The position numbers and the translations under genes are program-made. From Dermabacter sp. p3-SID358 (lineage in GTDB: Bacteria; Actinomycetota; Actinomycetes; Actinomycetales; Dermabacteraceae): DNA of 64,000 nucleotides. The stretch is from assembly GCF_025147465.1 (NCBI RefSeq), contig NZ_JALXOZ010000006.1, forward strand, positions 57,239-121,238. Direction: 5' to 3'. The notes beneath the pieces are model-generated. The model was not told the DNA's origin. It saw nothing but the letters and a program-made list of their open reading frames with translations, and ran no database searches. This document shows, piece by piece, positions 17,622-26,300 of the stretch. Numbering within the stretch: position 1 is the first letter of the stretch; each line of letters begins with the position of its first letter.

Positions 17622-18020
17622 GTGCGGTCAGGTGCACGCCGCCTGTGGGCGCGAATACGCGAGGATCGCGGCAATGCGGTCGTGGAGTTTCCCCTCATTT
17701 CAGCGCTCATCGTGGCACTCGGTTTGAGCCTTCTCCAGCTCGCTCTCTTCCTCCATGTGCGCAATGGTCTGACCGATATCGCGGTTCAGTCGGCGTACTA
17801 CGGCGCGCTGCTCGGAAATGACGCAGGTGATGGAAGAGCGCGGGCAACGGAGCTTACCGTTGCGCGTTTTCAGCAACTCGGTGAGGTCCAAGTCGAAGCC
17901 CGCGAGCATGCCGGCATCATCGAGATTGAGATCCGTGCCGATATGCCTCTCGTTGGCTTTTTCGGTCCGAGCAATGCCCTGCGCGTCGTGGGGCACGCGG
18001 TGAACGAGGATGCGCTTTAG
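17622..18020 (+). CDS. TadE-like minor pilin
   Basis: The 132-residue protein has a TadE-like N-terminal domain: a basic leader, EDRGNAVVEFPLISALIVALGLSLLQLAL at about 14-42, then a soluble domain. The Val-Glu-Phe following Gly-Asn-Ala is the usual processing region of pseudopilins, cut by a prepilin peptidase, which is not present in this window. The GTG start is one base beyond the previous stop. The 3' end overlaps the next gene's start by 11 bases. Confidence 0.82.
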   Translation: MRSGARRLWARIREDRGNAVVEFPLISALIVALGLSLLQLALFLHVRNGLTDIAVQSAYYGALLGNDAGDGRARATELTVARFQQLGEVQVEAREHAGIIEIEIRADMPLVGFFGPSNALRVVGHAVNEDAL

Positions 18021-18471
18021 AGCAAAAGCCGCCGCGAGAAGGATCGCGTGTCGGCTCAAAAGCTCGTCGGGGAACTCGATCGTGGAGTTCACCGGGCTTT
18101 CGGTGATCCTCTTGATACCGCTCGTCTATCTTCTGCTCACGTGCGCCTCGATGCAGTCCGCGTCATTTGCAGCCGATACGCTCGCGCGCCAAATCGCCCG
18201 CGTGTACTCGGTCCAGGAGCTCGCTGAGGGAAGAGAAGAGCGAATCGAAAAGATCATTGCTGAGGTGGAGCGCGATTACGGAGTGGACATCGGCTCAGGA
18301 GACATTGCGGTTTCATGCCCAGCCGCGTCATGCCCAATGGCAGGGGAAATTGTTTCGGTGGAGGTAAGTCTTGCCGTGCCAGTCCCTGGGCTCGGTGTAG
18401 TGGGGATCGACTCATCCGTCGTTGGCGTCAAAGCGCGCCACTCGTTAATGGCGGAAGGAGGCGTCCCGTGA
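18010..18471 (+). CDS. second TadE-like minor pilin
   Basis: A 153-residue protein with a basic leader, SSSGNSIVEFTGLSVILLIPLVYLLL (about 19-44) as membrane helix, and a soluble domain with a CPAASCP pair of cysteines near 115-122 that could form a disulphide. The GN-xxVEF pattern repeats the one in the preceding gene, so the two are related pseudopilins. The ATG lies inside the previous gene; the next gene starts in a GTGA overlap with its stop. Confidence 0.8.
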   Translation: MRFRAKAAARRIACRLKSSSGNSIVEFTGLSVILLIPLVYLLLTCASMQSASFAADTLARQIARVYSVQELAEGREERIEKIIAEVERDYGVDIGSGDIAVSCPAASCPMAGEIVSVEVSLAVPVPGLGVVGIDSSVVGVKARHSLMAEGGVP

Positions 18472-18926
18472 CTCGAAAGCGTCGTTTGCTTCCCCTAAAA
18501 GCTGAGCGCGGGAACGCGAGCGTCCTGACGATCGGTGTGAGTGTCGTGGTGCTCATGGTGATCGCTTTGGGGGTCGCCACCACAGGCGTCGAGATCGATC
18601 GCAATCGCCTCCAGTTTGTGGCTGATGGAGCTGCGCTCTATGCCGCGGCGGGAACGAGCGAGAGCACGGTCTATGACGGTGCTGGCGATCCGCGCGTCCC
18701 CACCTTGGCAGAGGCCCGTGAACGCGCTGAAACCTACCTCGCGGTGTATCCCGAGAAGTTTCCTCGCGTAAGTGAGATGAGCATCGTCTCGCTTTCCCTC
18801 GCCCCCAGTGGCGAGATATCCCTGACTCTCGAGGCACGAGTGCACCCGCCTCTCGCAAGCTGGATCTCTCGCGCGCTGGATTCCCCGATCACCGTGCATG
18901 TGCGCTCGACGGCGCACGCGCACTGA
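18468..18926 (+). CDS. TadG-related pilus protein
   Basis: A 152-residue protein of the Rv3655/TadG-like type: short basic leader, AERGNASVLTIGVSVVVLMVIALGVATTG (about 13-41), then ARNRLQ-like DRNRLQFVADGAALYAAAG and a soluble domain. The last of the pilus cluster. The GTG start at 18468 overlaps the previous stop, so the longer open frame starting at 18315 is not used. The pilus cluster as a whole lacks a prepilin peptidase here. Confidence 0.8.
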   Translation: MTRKRRLLPLKAERGNASVLTIGVSVVVLMVIALGVATTGVEIDRNRLQFVADGAALYAAAGTSESTVYDGAGDPRVPTLAEARERAETYLAVYPEKFPRVSEMSIVSLSLAPSGEISLTLEARVHPPLASWISRALDSPITVHVRSTAHAH

Positions 18927-19030
18927 GCCGAGGTCCATCACTGCACGTGTGTGGAGCCTGCCGCATTGGGGGCTTAACCGCGGGTATCGTCCCTGTCCCG
19001 GTTGGTGCCGGTAGCGTAGAGTGAACATTT

Positions 19031-20143
19031 GTGAGTTCTGATTTTTCTGCCGAAATTCCCGTCCTTCGCTCGACTCTTGAATCGATCGAGAAGGTGACCG
19101 ATCTCGATGCTCTCACGGCGCGGATCGCCGACCTTGAGGAGCAGGCTGCTGCGCCTGACCTCTGGGATGATCCGGAGGCGGCGCAAAAGGTGACGTCCGA
19201 CCTTTCGCATGCGCAAGCAGAAAAGCGCCGGGTGAGCGAGCTTTCGAGCCGTATCGATGACCTCGAGGTCATGGTTGAACTTGGCGAAGAGGAAGGCGAC
19301 TCGCAGCTCGCCGAAGATGCCGAAAATGAGCTCGCCTCGATCCGTAAAGCGCTCGATGAACTTGAGGTGCGCACGATGCTGAGCGGCGAGTACGACCAGC
19401 GCAATGCGGTCGTGACGATTCGCGCAGGCGCCGGCGGGGTTGATGCCGCGGATTTCGCAGAAATGCTTATGCGAATGTATCTGCGTTGGGCGGAACACAA
19501 GGGTTACCCCACCAAAGTCATGGACACGTCCTACGCGGAAGAGGCTGGCCTCAAATCGGTCACGTTCGAGGTGAGCGCCCCTTACGCGTACGGAACGCTG
19601 AGCGTTGAGGGCGGCACGCATCGCCTCGTGCGCATTTCGCCCTTTGATAATCAAGGGCGCCGGCAAACATCGTTCGCGGCTGTCGAAGTCATTCCGCTGA
19701 TCGAGACGACCGACAGCATTGAGGTTCCCGAGAATGAACTCAAGATTGATGTTTTCCGTTCATCAGGTCCCGGCGGTCAGAGCGTGAACACGACTGACTC
19801 GGCTGTGCGCATGACCCACATTCCCACGGGAATTGTCGTATCGATGCAGGATGAGAAGTCCCAGATCCAAAATCGCGCCGCTGCCCTTCGAGTGCTTCAG
19901 TCGCGTCTTCTTCTACTCAAGAAGCAGGAGGAAGATGCGAAGCGCAAGGAACTCGCTGGTGACATCAAGGCGAGCTGGGGCGACCAGATGCGCTCGTACG
20001 TCCTCAACCCGTACCAGATGGTGAAGGATCTGCGCACCGAATACTCCGAGGGCAACCCGAGCTCGGTATTCGACGGCAATATCGACGGGTTTATCGAGGC
20101 AGGAATTCGCTGGCGCGTCGAGCAGGCTCGCGTGGAGGATTAG
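19031..20143 (+). CDS. prfB: peptide chain release factor 2
   Basis: The 370-residue protein ends translation at UGA and UAA. It has the GGQ loop ([23 protein letters not shown], near 246-268) that triggers peptide release, and a tripeptide anticodon-like region near [10 protein letters not shown]. The gene is a single open frame, so the programmed +1 frameshift of E. coli prfB is absent, as usual in actinobacteria. The start is GTG; a TAGAGT box lies 8 bases before it, compatible with a leaderless or very short leader. It begins the conserved prfB-ftsE-ftsX-peptidase-smpB-ssrA set. Confidence 0.97.
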   Translation: MSSDFSAEIPVLRSTLESIEKVTDLDALTARIADLEEQAAAPDLWDDPEAAQKVTSDLSHAQAEKRRVSELSSRIDDLEVMVELGEEEGDSQLAEDAENELASIRKALDELEVRTMLSGEYDQRNAVVTIRAGAGGVDAADFAEMLMRMYLRWAEHKGYPTKVMDTSYAEEAGLKSVTFEVSAPYAYGTLSVEGGTHRLVRISPFDNQGRRQTSFAAVEVIPLIETTDSIEVPENELKIDVFRSSGPGGQSVNTTDSAVRMTHIPTGIVVSMQDEKSQIQNRAAALRVLQSRLLLLKKQEEDAKRKELAGDIKASWGDQMRSYVLNPYQMVKDLRTEYSEGNPSSVFDGNIDGFIEAGIRWRVEQARVED

Positions 20144-20392
20144 GCCAGCTCGTAGAAAACAGGTTCGTCCTGAGGTAGTGTCCGACGTTTTGCCTACCCT
20201 CGTCACATTCTTCAATTCGGCACGCGGTGCGCCGGTGCTCTTGACGATTTCTTGAGCAAAACGTGACCCGTGTGACCGGTCCGAATGCGCAAAATTGGTC
20301 CGATGCGTGGTTAGTGTTGTCGCGTACTGACCCTCGTCATGGCCGCGGACGCTACGAGGGGAGCTGCCGACCTGCCCAGATGGGATGAGCCT

Positions 20393-21286
20393 GTGATTCG
20401 TTTCGAGCACGTGACGAAGACGTATCAGCGCAAAAGCGCGCCTGCGCTTGCTGATCTGTCACTTGAGTTTGAGCGTGGAGAGTTTGCCTTTCTCGTGGGG
20501 GCCTCGGGCTCTGGCAAATCGACGATGCTTCGCCTCATCTTGAAAGAAACGAACCCCACATCTGGGTCGATTTTTGTCGCTGGAAAGGATCTTTCGCGAC
20601 TATCGAGCTGGAAAGTTCCGCGCCTTCGTCGGGAAATCGGGATGGTCTTTCAGGATTTCCGCTTGCTCCCCACGAAAACGGCTTTCGAGAACGTCGAGTT
20701 TGCCCTGCAGGTCATTGGGACCCCGCGAGGTGTCGTGAAGAAACTCGTCCCTGAGATTCTCGACATGGTGGGCCTTGCAGATAAGGGTAAGCGCCTTCCT
20801 CATGAGCTTTCTGGCGGTGAGCAGCAGCGCGTCGCGATTGCGCGCGCCTACGTGAACCGCCCGACGATTCTTCTTGCGGATGAACCCACGGGCAATCTTG
20901 ACCCGGAAACGGCGCAGGGGATCGTGGATCTTCTCGCCGACATTAACGAACGCGGCACAACTGTTCTCATGGCCACGCATGATGAGAAGGCGGTGAACCG
21001 CTTGAACAAGCGTGTAGTGGAACTCGTGGGAGGGCACGTCGTGCGAGATGAGCTCGGCGGTCACTATCGAGGATCATCTGAGGAAAGCGTTATTTCTGGT
21101 GCGGTGCCAGATGGCGAGGCGATGGGGGAGAGCCAACCGTCGGAACCCCCATTGAGCGAAAGTGCGCGGGCTTCCGACGTAGCGTACGAAGAATTTGATG
21201 AAACTGCGAGCGGACGCGAGCGCATGGGGGACCTCGATCGAGCTTTTGAAGACGCGGATGAGCGTGAGGGAGGCGAGATCGCATGA
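20393..21286 (+). CDS. ftsE: cell division ATP-binding protein FtsE
   Basis: The ABC ATPase that with FtsX controls wall hydrolases at the division site. Walker A VGASGSGKST, signature LSGGEQQRVAIARAY and Walker B ILLADEP are intact. The GTG at 20393 gives the usual FtsE start (MIRFEHVTKTY); an ATG at 20339 would add 18 residues without a good ribosome site. The protein is longer than most FtsE: after the usual end (about residue 226) an acidic, Ser/Glu-rich tail of about 70 residues follows, including a stretch encoded by one copy of a dispersed motif (21137-21150). ftsX overlaps its end by 4 bases. Confidence 0.93.
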   Translation: MIRFEHVTKTYQRKSAPALADLSLEFERGEFAFLVGASGSGKSTMLRLILKETNPTSGSIFVAGKDLSRLSSWKVPRLRREIGMVFQDFRLLPTKTAFENVEFALQVIGTPRGVVKKLVPEILDMVGLADKGKRLPHELSGGEQQRVAIARAYVNRPTILLADEPTGNLDPETAQGIVDLLADINERGTTVLMATHDEKAVNRLNKRVVELVGGHVVRDELGGHYRGSSEESVISGAVPDGEAMGESQPSEPPLSESARASDVAYEEFDETASGRERMGDLDRAFEDADEREGGEIA

Positions 21287-22200
21287 GACTGCACTACATC
21301 ATTAAGGAAAGTTTCGGGGGGCTTCGCCGTAACATTGCGATGGTCATTTCCGTGGTGATTGTGACCGCGGTATCCCTGACATTTGTGGGCGCGGGGCTTC
21401 TCATGCAAAAGCAGATTCTTGCTCTTCAAGACATCCTCGTGAAGAACTCCCAAATTAGCGTGTACATGTGTTCGCCGCATTCCACGTCTACGTCGTGCGC
21501 CGGGGGAGCCGCGACAGAAGCGCAAATCGACGAGGTTCGAGAAGCACTCCAGGGAGATATCCTCGGCCCCTATATCGCCTCCGTTGATGAGCGTTCTCCG
21601 GAGGAAGCTCTCGAGGTGTATCACGCTCAGTTCGGTGGAGAGAGTTTTGCTCAGGACTTTACGGCCGAGGACATGCCCGTGAGTTTCCACATCACTCTCG
21701 TGGATGCCAAGCGTTCGAGTGCGGTCGTGGACTTTTTCCAGGGTCGTGACGGCGTTGACGAAGTGTCGGATCTTCTTGCTGTGTACGCGCCATTCATCTC
21801 GATCCTGAATCAATCCACCGTTTTTGCGATTTCTCTTGCGGTCGTGATGCTTGTGGCCGCAGTGCTCCTTGTCGCGACGACGATCCGCATGTCGGTTTCA
21901 AACAGGAAACGTGAGATCGCGATTATGCGCCTCGTGGGCGCGAGCAATCTCTTCATTCGTCTGCCATTCTTGCTCGAGGGGGCGGTTGCGGCCCTCATCG
22001 GTGGCGCCTTGGCCACGGGGGTACTTTCGCTCGCGATCAAATACCTCGTTGAGGGGTGGCTTGAGCCGGCTCTTGGCGCTGATCTTATCCGTATGTCGAT
22101 GCCTGACCTTCTGTGGGTAGGGCCGATTCTTCTCGCTCTCGGTGCTATTCTCGCCATAGGCTCGTCCATTGTTTCGCTCAACCGCTATTTGAAGGTGTAG
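21283..22200 (+). CDS. ftsX: cell division protein FtsX
   Basis: The 305-residue membrane partner of FtsE. It has an N-terminal helix (about 20-43), a large outside domain (about 45-170, with one CSPHSTSTSC loop that might be a disulphide) and three C-terminal helices (about 182-205, 235-258, 270-293) with the FtsX-type KREIAIMRLVGASNLFIRLPFL motif between. The outside domain probably binds and activates the M23/NlpC-type wall hydrolase encoded next. The ATG overlaps the ftsE stop. Confidence 0.95.
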   Translation: MRLHYIIKESFGGLRRNIAMVISVVIVTAVSLTFVGAGLLMQKQILALQDILVKNSQISVYMCSPHSTSTSCAGGAATEAQIDEVREALQGDILGPYIASVDERSPEEALEVYHAQFGGESFAQDFTAEDMPVSFHITLVDAKRSSAVVDFFQGRDGVDEVSDLLAVYAPFISILNQSTVFAISLAVVMLVAAVLLVATTIRMSVSNRKREIAIMRLVGASNLFIRLPFLLEGAVAALIGGALATGVLSLAIKYLVEGWLEPALGADLIRMSMPDLLWVGPILLALGAILAIGSSIVSLNRYLKV

Positions 22201-22213
22201 GCAGGTTCTCGAG

Positions 22214-23626
22214 ATGTCGATTAGTGAAGGAAAGATGTCTTTTCTTTCTCGACGCACGCTAGTAAAGGCCGCGTCGTTCGCCGCTGTCCTGGGCCTCACT
22301 ACGTCTGGCTCGGTCTCGAGCGAGCAGGTTTTTGCCGATGGAATCGACGATAAAAAGAAGGAAAAAAAGAGCGTTGATGAAAAGCTCGCGTCGCTTCGCG
22401 AAGACCTAAACGAGGTCGATTCTGACCTTGCCGATGCCTACCTTTCGCTCGCCGAGACCGAGGCGAGGATCCCCGATGCCCAGCAACGCCTGGACGCCGC
22501 ACGCTCCGCCCTTGAGTCAGCGAAGGCTGAGGACGTTCGGCAGGCGAAACGCCTGAAGGAAGCGGAGGCCGAAGAGCGAGAAATCCGTGAGGCGGTCGAG
22601 AATGGCGAGCACAAGATCTCACAATCGAACGAAGACGTCTCGCGCGCCTCTATCGAGGCGTACAAGGGTTCGTCCGCTCCGAATCCGGCGTCGATCTTCT
22701 TGAACGCTGAAAATCCGCAGGATGCGGTCGACCGCACGATGAACTATCGCCTCACGCTCCAGGCTCAAGGCGCGAAGCTTACGGACCTTCGTGGCCAACA
22801 GGCAGTAAATGTGAACTCTGCCGATCGTCTCGAGGCTATTCGCGCGGAGATCGACGACCTCAAGAAGAAGTCCGCCGCTGCGGTTGCCGAGAGGCGCGAG
22901 GCCGAGGCCGAAGCCGAGCGAGCGAAGAAAGATCTCGACGATCTCTACGCATCGCAAAAGTCTCAGGCAGCGAACCTTGAGACGCTCAAAGAGAAGTACC
23001 GTGCCAGTGAATCCGAGCTGGAATCTCAGTCGAGTGCACTCGAAGCTGATATTCAGCAGCTCATCGAGAAGGAGCGCCAGGAGGAACTCGCGCGTCAACG
23101 AGAGGAAGAGCGAAAGGCCCGCGAGGCCCGCGAAGCAGAAGAGCGCCGGGCTAAGAAGGAACGACGCAAGCCACGCAAAGTCTCGACTCCGAGAACCTCG
23201 GGTGGTTCGTCTGCTGGGGCAACGTCTGGCAAGTTCCGTGAGCCCGTCTCAGCCCGCCGAAGCTCGAAGTTCGGCTACCGCTTCCACCCCGTGTACCACA
23301 CCCGAAAATTGCATGCCGGCATGGACTACGCCGCGAGTTGCGGCACTCCTGTGGGCGCAATGACCTCCGGAAAAGTACTTGCGACAACCCATAACCGCGG
23401 GGCAGGAAATAAGGTCATCGTGAGCCACGGGCTCCACAACGGGCAGATTCTCACGACGTCGTACCACCACTTGCAGGGCTTCGCGGTCTCTGTCGGCCAG
23501 CGCATTGAGGCTGGTCAAACCGTTGGCTACGTAGGATCAACGGGCGCCTCGACTGGCTGCCACCTCCACTTTGAGACGCACCTCGACGGGACTGCGGTCG
23601 ACCCCCGGAAGTTTGTGGGATACTAA
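22214..23626 (+). CDS. coiled-coil M23 peptidoglycan peptidase
   Basis: A 470-residue secreted wall hydrolase. After a signal peptide (FLSRRTLVKAASFAAVLGLTTSG, about 11-33, with a possible twin-arginine) comes a long coiled coil (about 50-320), then a LytM/M23 domain (about 345-468) with the zinc ligands in KLHAGMDYA and HLHFE. The layout is that of EnvC-like or RipC-type hydrolases activated by FtsEX, and the gene follows ftsX by 13 bases. The exact start is uncertain: an in-frame ATG at 22235 follows GAAGGA. The catalytic motifs look complete, so it may be an active enzyme rather than an EnvC-like activator. Confidence 0.88.
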   Translation: MSISEGKMSFLSRRTLVKAASFAAVLGLTTSGSVSSEQVFADGIDDKKKEKKSVDEKLASLREDLNEVDSDLADAYLSLAETEARIPDAQQRLDAARSALESAKAEDVRQAKRLKEAEAEEREIREAVENGEHKISQSNEDVSRASIEAYKGSSAPNPASIFLNAENPQDAVDRTMNYRLTLQAQGAKLTDLRGQQAVNVNSADRLEAIRAEIDDLKKKSAAAVAERREAEAEAERAKKDLDDLYASQKSQAANLETLKEKYRASESELESQSSALEADIQQLIEKERQEELARQREEERKAREAREAEERRAKKERRKPRKVSTPRTSGGSSAGATSGKFREPVSARRSSKFGYRFHPVYHTRKLHAGMDYAASCGTPVGAMTSGKVLATTHNRGAGNKVIVSHGLHNGQILTTSYHHLQGFAVSVGQRIEAGQTVGYVGSTGASTGCHLHFETHLDGTAVDPRKFVGY

Positions 23627-23661
23627 GCGGTTGCTGTATCGACACGTCCGGAGGGATTGAC

Positions 23662-24168
23662 GTGGCCAAGAAGGCCGAAAAGAACAAGGCGCCCGTAGCG
23701 CCAGAGCGCAAGAAGCAGCTCATCGCCTCGAATAAGAAGGCGCGCCACGATTACCACATCGATGCGACGTGGGAGGCCGGCGTTGTTCTCCAAGGAACCG
23801 AGGTGAAGTCCCTGCGTGAGCGCGGAGCTTCCCTCGTGGATGGGTATTGCTATATCGACAACGGCGAGGTGTGGATGGACGCGGTGCACATCGCCCCATA
23901 CGTGAGGGGCACGTGGACGAACCACGCCGCGCGCCGCAAGCGCAAACTTTTGTTGCATAAGCGCGAGATCCTCAAGCTCATGAGCAAGACCCGCGAGAAG
24001 GGGTACACGATCATTCCACTGTCGATCTACTTCCTCGGCTCGCACGCCAAGGTTGAGATCGCGCTCGCACGCGGCAAGAAGGAATGGGATAAGCGTCAGA
24101 CTCTGCGGGAGAAGCAGGATGCTCGCGAGGCTCAGCGTGCGATGAGGCGGCGAGAAATGCTTAGCTAG
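23662..24168 (+). CDS. smpB: SsrA-binding protein SmpB
   Basis: The 168-residue partner of tmRNA in ribosome rescue. The oligonucleotide-binding beta barrel is clear: NKKARHDYHIDATWEAGVVL, GTEVKSLRERGASLVDGYC, and the C-terminal RGKKEWDKRQTLREKQDAREAQR tail that enters the empty mRNA channel. A lysine-rich N-terminal extension of about 20 residues is longer than in E. coli. The GTG start follows GGAGGGATTGAC. The tmRNA gene follows 230 bases later, after a hairpin and with its own promoter. Confidence 0.97.
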   Translation: MAKKAEKNKAPVAPERKKQLIASNKKARHDYHIDATWEAGVVLQGTEVKSLRERGASLVDGYCYIDNGEVWMDAVHIAPYVRGTWTNHAARRKRKLLLHKREILKLMSKTREKGYTIIPLSIYFLGSHAKVEIALARGKKEWDKRQTLREKQDAREAQRAMRRREMLS

Positions 24169-24214
24169 CGTCGGAACCGCCCGGTCAGGTGGCCGGGAAA
24201 GGGGTCCGACGCTT
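24168..24214. repeat. inverted copies of the GCGTCGGA motif framing a hairpin
   Basis: GCGTCGGAACC (24168-24178) and the inverted GGGGTCCGACGC (24201-24212) face each other across an inner CCCGG/CCGGG stem. It begins inside the last codons of smpB and probably ends its transcript. Single copies of the same motif are scattered through the window. Confidence 0.55.
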
Positions 24215-24234
24215 GACCGCCGGGAATAGAACCC

Positions 24235-24263
24235 TTGGCGCGAAGAGTTGAAGGCTGTATACT
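24235..24263 (+). promoter_or_regulatory. promoter of ssrA
   Basis: TTGGCG (24235-24240) and TATACT (24258-24263) with exactly 17 bases between them are a good housekeeping-type promoter. Start is expected near 24270, so the precursor has a leader of about 128 bases before mature tmRNA. Confidence 0.65.
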
Positions 24264-24397
24264 GAACTGCTGCGCCGGAAAGGTGCAGTAGATTTTTGAT
24301 AATCACATAGGGTGTGCGAATCAGGCACGCATCCCACCCGCGCATGCGGGTGCAGATTATCTGGCGCGTTCCGCTTACGGGCGTTGCCACCCGATAC

Positions 24398-24768
24398 GGG
24401 GTCGATCGGTTTCGACGGTAGTTGTCCAGCGAGGGGAAGCGGGCCGAGGATCCAGGGTTATCTCGATAACGCTCCCTGGAAAACAATAAGTGCCGAACCT
24501 AAGCGCACTGACTTCGCTCTCGCTGCCTGATCAGCGACAGCAGTCTGGACCGTCAGGGGTTGCCTTCGACCTGACCTGTCCATCATCTAGAGGGCCACTG
24601 CTTCCAACCCTGGTCACCGGGGTTGGGTGAACACTTTAGAGTGACTGAGCCTGTCAGCGACGTGTCCGTGTGAGCGCTGGGGCTGAGAAAACGATTTCGC
24701 GGACTGCGCCCGGAGAAGCCCTGGCTTCGCACTATCGGACGCGGGTTCGATTCCCGCCGGCTCCACCA
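24398..24768 (+). ncRNA. ssrA: transfer-messenger RNA (tmRNA)
   Basis: A one-piece tmRNA of about 371 bases. The 5' end GGGGTCG pairs over 7 bp with CGGCTCC near the 3' end, followed by A and an encoded CCA (24766-24768). The T-arm has the standard GGTTCGATTCC. The tag frame resumes at GCC (24492) after TAAGT and reads AEPKRTDFALAA, stop at 24528-24530. It rescues ribosomes stuck on broken messages, with SmpB encoded just upstream. The ALAA end marks proteins for ClpXP. Confidence 0.95.
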
Positions 24769-24773
24769 CTGTG

Positions 24774-24806
24774 GCGCCCGCTTCTTCGTGAAGCGGGCGC
24801 TTTTTT
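24774..24806 (+). terminator. intrinsic terminator of ssrA
   Basis: An 11-bp perfect stem, GCGCCCGCTTC/GAAGCGGGCGC with loop TTCGT, followed by TTTTTT. One of the clearest intrinsic terminators in the window. The next 260 bases up to the GNAT gene hold no supported gene, only a small hairpin at 25028-25044. Confidence 0.92.
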
Positions 24807-25067
24807 GTTGCCGATGCCTATCGCGTGGCAGGTGCGGGAGTGTACATGACGTTCGCGCGTAGGCGGAGATGGTGACGCCTTCAGGGTCCCCGAATTTGCG
24901 CACGGGTACGTCACCGTTATCGCATAGGCGAACGGTCATAGTGCTCTTGGGGCACCACTCCTTGTGCGTGCTGGATTAAGGTTGGAAGTCGCCCGCGAGC
25001 GTCGTGTTGGCGCTCATCGCTTGTAATGTGCTTTTTGAAAGCACGCTCTCTGAAAGGCAGATGAAAG

Positions 25068-25535
25068 ATGAGGGGCCGAAAGTGGGAAGCGCGCCTCGAT
25101 GCGCAGGTTCCTGACGATGTTGCGCGCGTCATCGATACTCTTCCGGAGTGGTTCGGCATTGCCGAAGCGAACGTCGAATATGTCGAAGCTGCGCGTACGA
25201 AGGAGACGTGGACTGTTCGCGGCGAAGACGGTGTCGTGAGGGGTGTGGCCCTCGTGGACTATCACTTTGATCGCGCCGCCGACCTCTTCTTCATCGCGGT
25301 CGAGCGGGAGTTTAGGTCGTCCGGGATTGGTGCGGCGCTTATCGAGGCGGTCGCTGAGCACTGCCGCGAGCGTGGCGTGAGGCTTCTTCAGGTCAAGACT
25401 CTCGGTGCTTCGCATCCTGATGAAGGGTATGCAGCCACGAGAAAGTTCTACGAAGCGCTCGATTTCATTCCGCTCGAGGAGACTGATCTCTGGGGTGAGC
25501 AGTCGCCCTGCCTCATCATGGTGCGAGTGCTGTAG
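25068..25535 (+). CDS. GNAT-family N-acetyltransferase
   Basis: A 155-residue enzyme of the GNAT superfamily, which moves an acetyl group from acetyl-CoA to an amine. The acetyl-CoA loop REFRSSGIGAALIEAV is at about 84-99, followed by the usual ALGASHPDEGYAATRKFYEALDFIPL segment, with a Tyr that often acts as general acid. The substrate cannot be told from sequence. A 7-bp hairpin (GTGCTTT/AAAGCAC, 25028-25044) and GAAAGG stand just before the ATG. The gene stands alone between the ssrA terminator and the convergent SatD-like gene. Confidence 0.85.
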   Translation: MRGRKWEARLDAQVPDDVARVIDTLPEWFGIAEANVEYVEAARTKETWTVRGEDGVVRGVALVDYHFDRAADLFFIAVEREFRSSGIGAALIEAVAEHCRERGVRLLQVKTLGASHPDEGYAATRKFYEALDFIPLEETDLWGEQSPCLIMVRVL

Positions 25536-25544
25536 GAGAGAGCT

Positions 25545-26234
25545 CTACGACCAGGTGGCCCGCATCGCCTCCGCGAGGGGGCGCAGGGCGTGGCGGTTGA
25601 CTCGCTGCGTGTTGGCGCTGGGGGAGATGCTGAGTCGCTCGGCAGTCTCGGCATTCGATTCGCCCTCAAGGAGCCCCCGGAGGGTCCCGCTTGTGCTTGG
25701 GTTCAGGGCACTGATGTGGGCGTCGATGAGGTGGCAGAGTGCCCTGATTTGGGGCGTGTCATATTCGTGCGAAGGTGTGGTTCCGACGGCTTTCTGGCTA
25801 GCGTCGGACCCCTCCTTGTGGGTTGTGTCAAGGCCGAGCCCCGTGCGGACGCCCGCCCAGCCTGGAGTGGTGGCGAGCTGCTCGATTTCGTTGAGGGCGT
25901 CGCGTGCTGTCCACCAGGCGGGGCCGTCTTGGATGCCGGTGTTGCCATCGACGATGCGGATTTCTCCTGCGCCAATGCCGAAGCGGATGTCGTAGCCGCT
26001 TTCGCGGAGGTGGAGGCGAAGCGCGTGGGTGGCGCGAAGTGCCTCGCCGTGTGTGGCGAAGATGCCCTGGATCTCGTCGCCAACGGTAGGGTGAAAAGGT
26101 TCGAGTCCGTGCCCGTTGAGGGTGGCGAGTGCTGTTTTGAGAGCCTGGTGGAGTGCTGTGCGATCGTGGACGCGAGAGTCGACGATGTCGCCGATCACTG
26201 CGACGGCGTAAGCGTGGGTCTTCATTGTTGCCAT
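25545..26234 (-). CDS. SatD-family protein with C-terminal helix-turn-helix
   Basis: A 229-residue protein resembling the SatD family. The N-terminal part (about 8-150) has VIGDIVDSR, TVGDEIQGIF and a nucleotide-cyclase-like arrangement; the C-terminal 50 residues (ALNPSTSGTLRGLL...NAETAERLSISPSANTQRVNRHAL) form a LuxR/sigma-like helix-turn-helix. A regulator is likely, but its signal is unknown. TATGGT lies exactly 6 bases before the ATG, so it looks leaderless. It is divergent from a small membrane protein gene across a short AT-rich stretch. A copy of the dispersed GCGTCGGACC motif lies in its coding region (25800-25813). Confidence 0.8.
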   Translation of the reverse strand: MATMKTHAYAVAVIGDIVDSRVHDRTALHQALKTALATLNGHGLEPFHPTVGDEIQGIFATHGEALRATHALRLHLRESGYDIRFGIGAGEIRIVDGNTGIQDGPAWWTARDALNEIEQLATTPGWAGVRTGLGLDTTHKEGSDASQKAVGTTPSHEYDTPQIRALCHLIDAHISALNPSTSGTLRGLLEGESNAETAERLSISPSANTQRVNRHALRPLAEAMRATWS

Positions 26235-26300
26235 ATGTAGACCATAGCTTAATTTGTAGAGAATTTACTAAATAGCTAAATCGGGGGTGTTTTGGGAGTG
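26235..26300. promoter_or_regulatory. AT-rich divergent promoter region of satD-like gene
   Basis: This 66-base gap is far more AT-rich than its surroundings and contains related AGCTTAATTT and AGCTAAAT words. It must hold promoters for both flanking genes and possibly an operator for the HTH-bearing SatD-like protein. Confidence 0.45.

Noticed and set aside
19031..19120. Programmed frameshift in prfB
   Set aside because: The gene is one uninterrupted frame; no early in-frame UGA is present.
24583..24939. Minus-strand peptide with WWSRRESNPRP antisense to tmRNA
   Set aside because: This peptide is the known artefact of reading tRNA/tmRNA 3' ends backwards.
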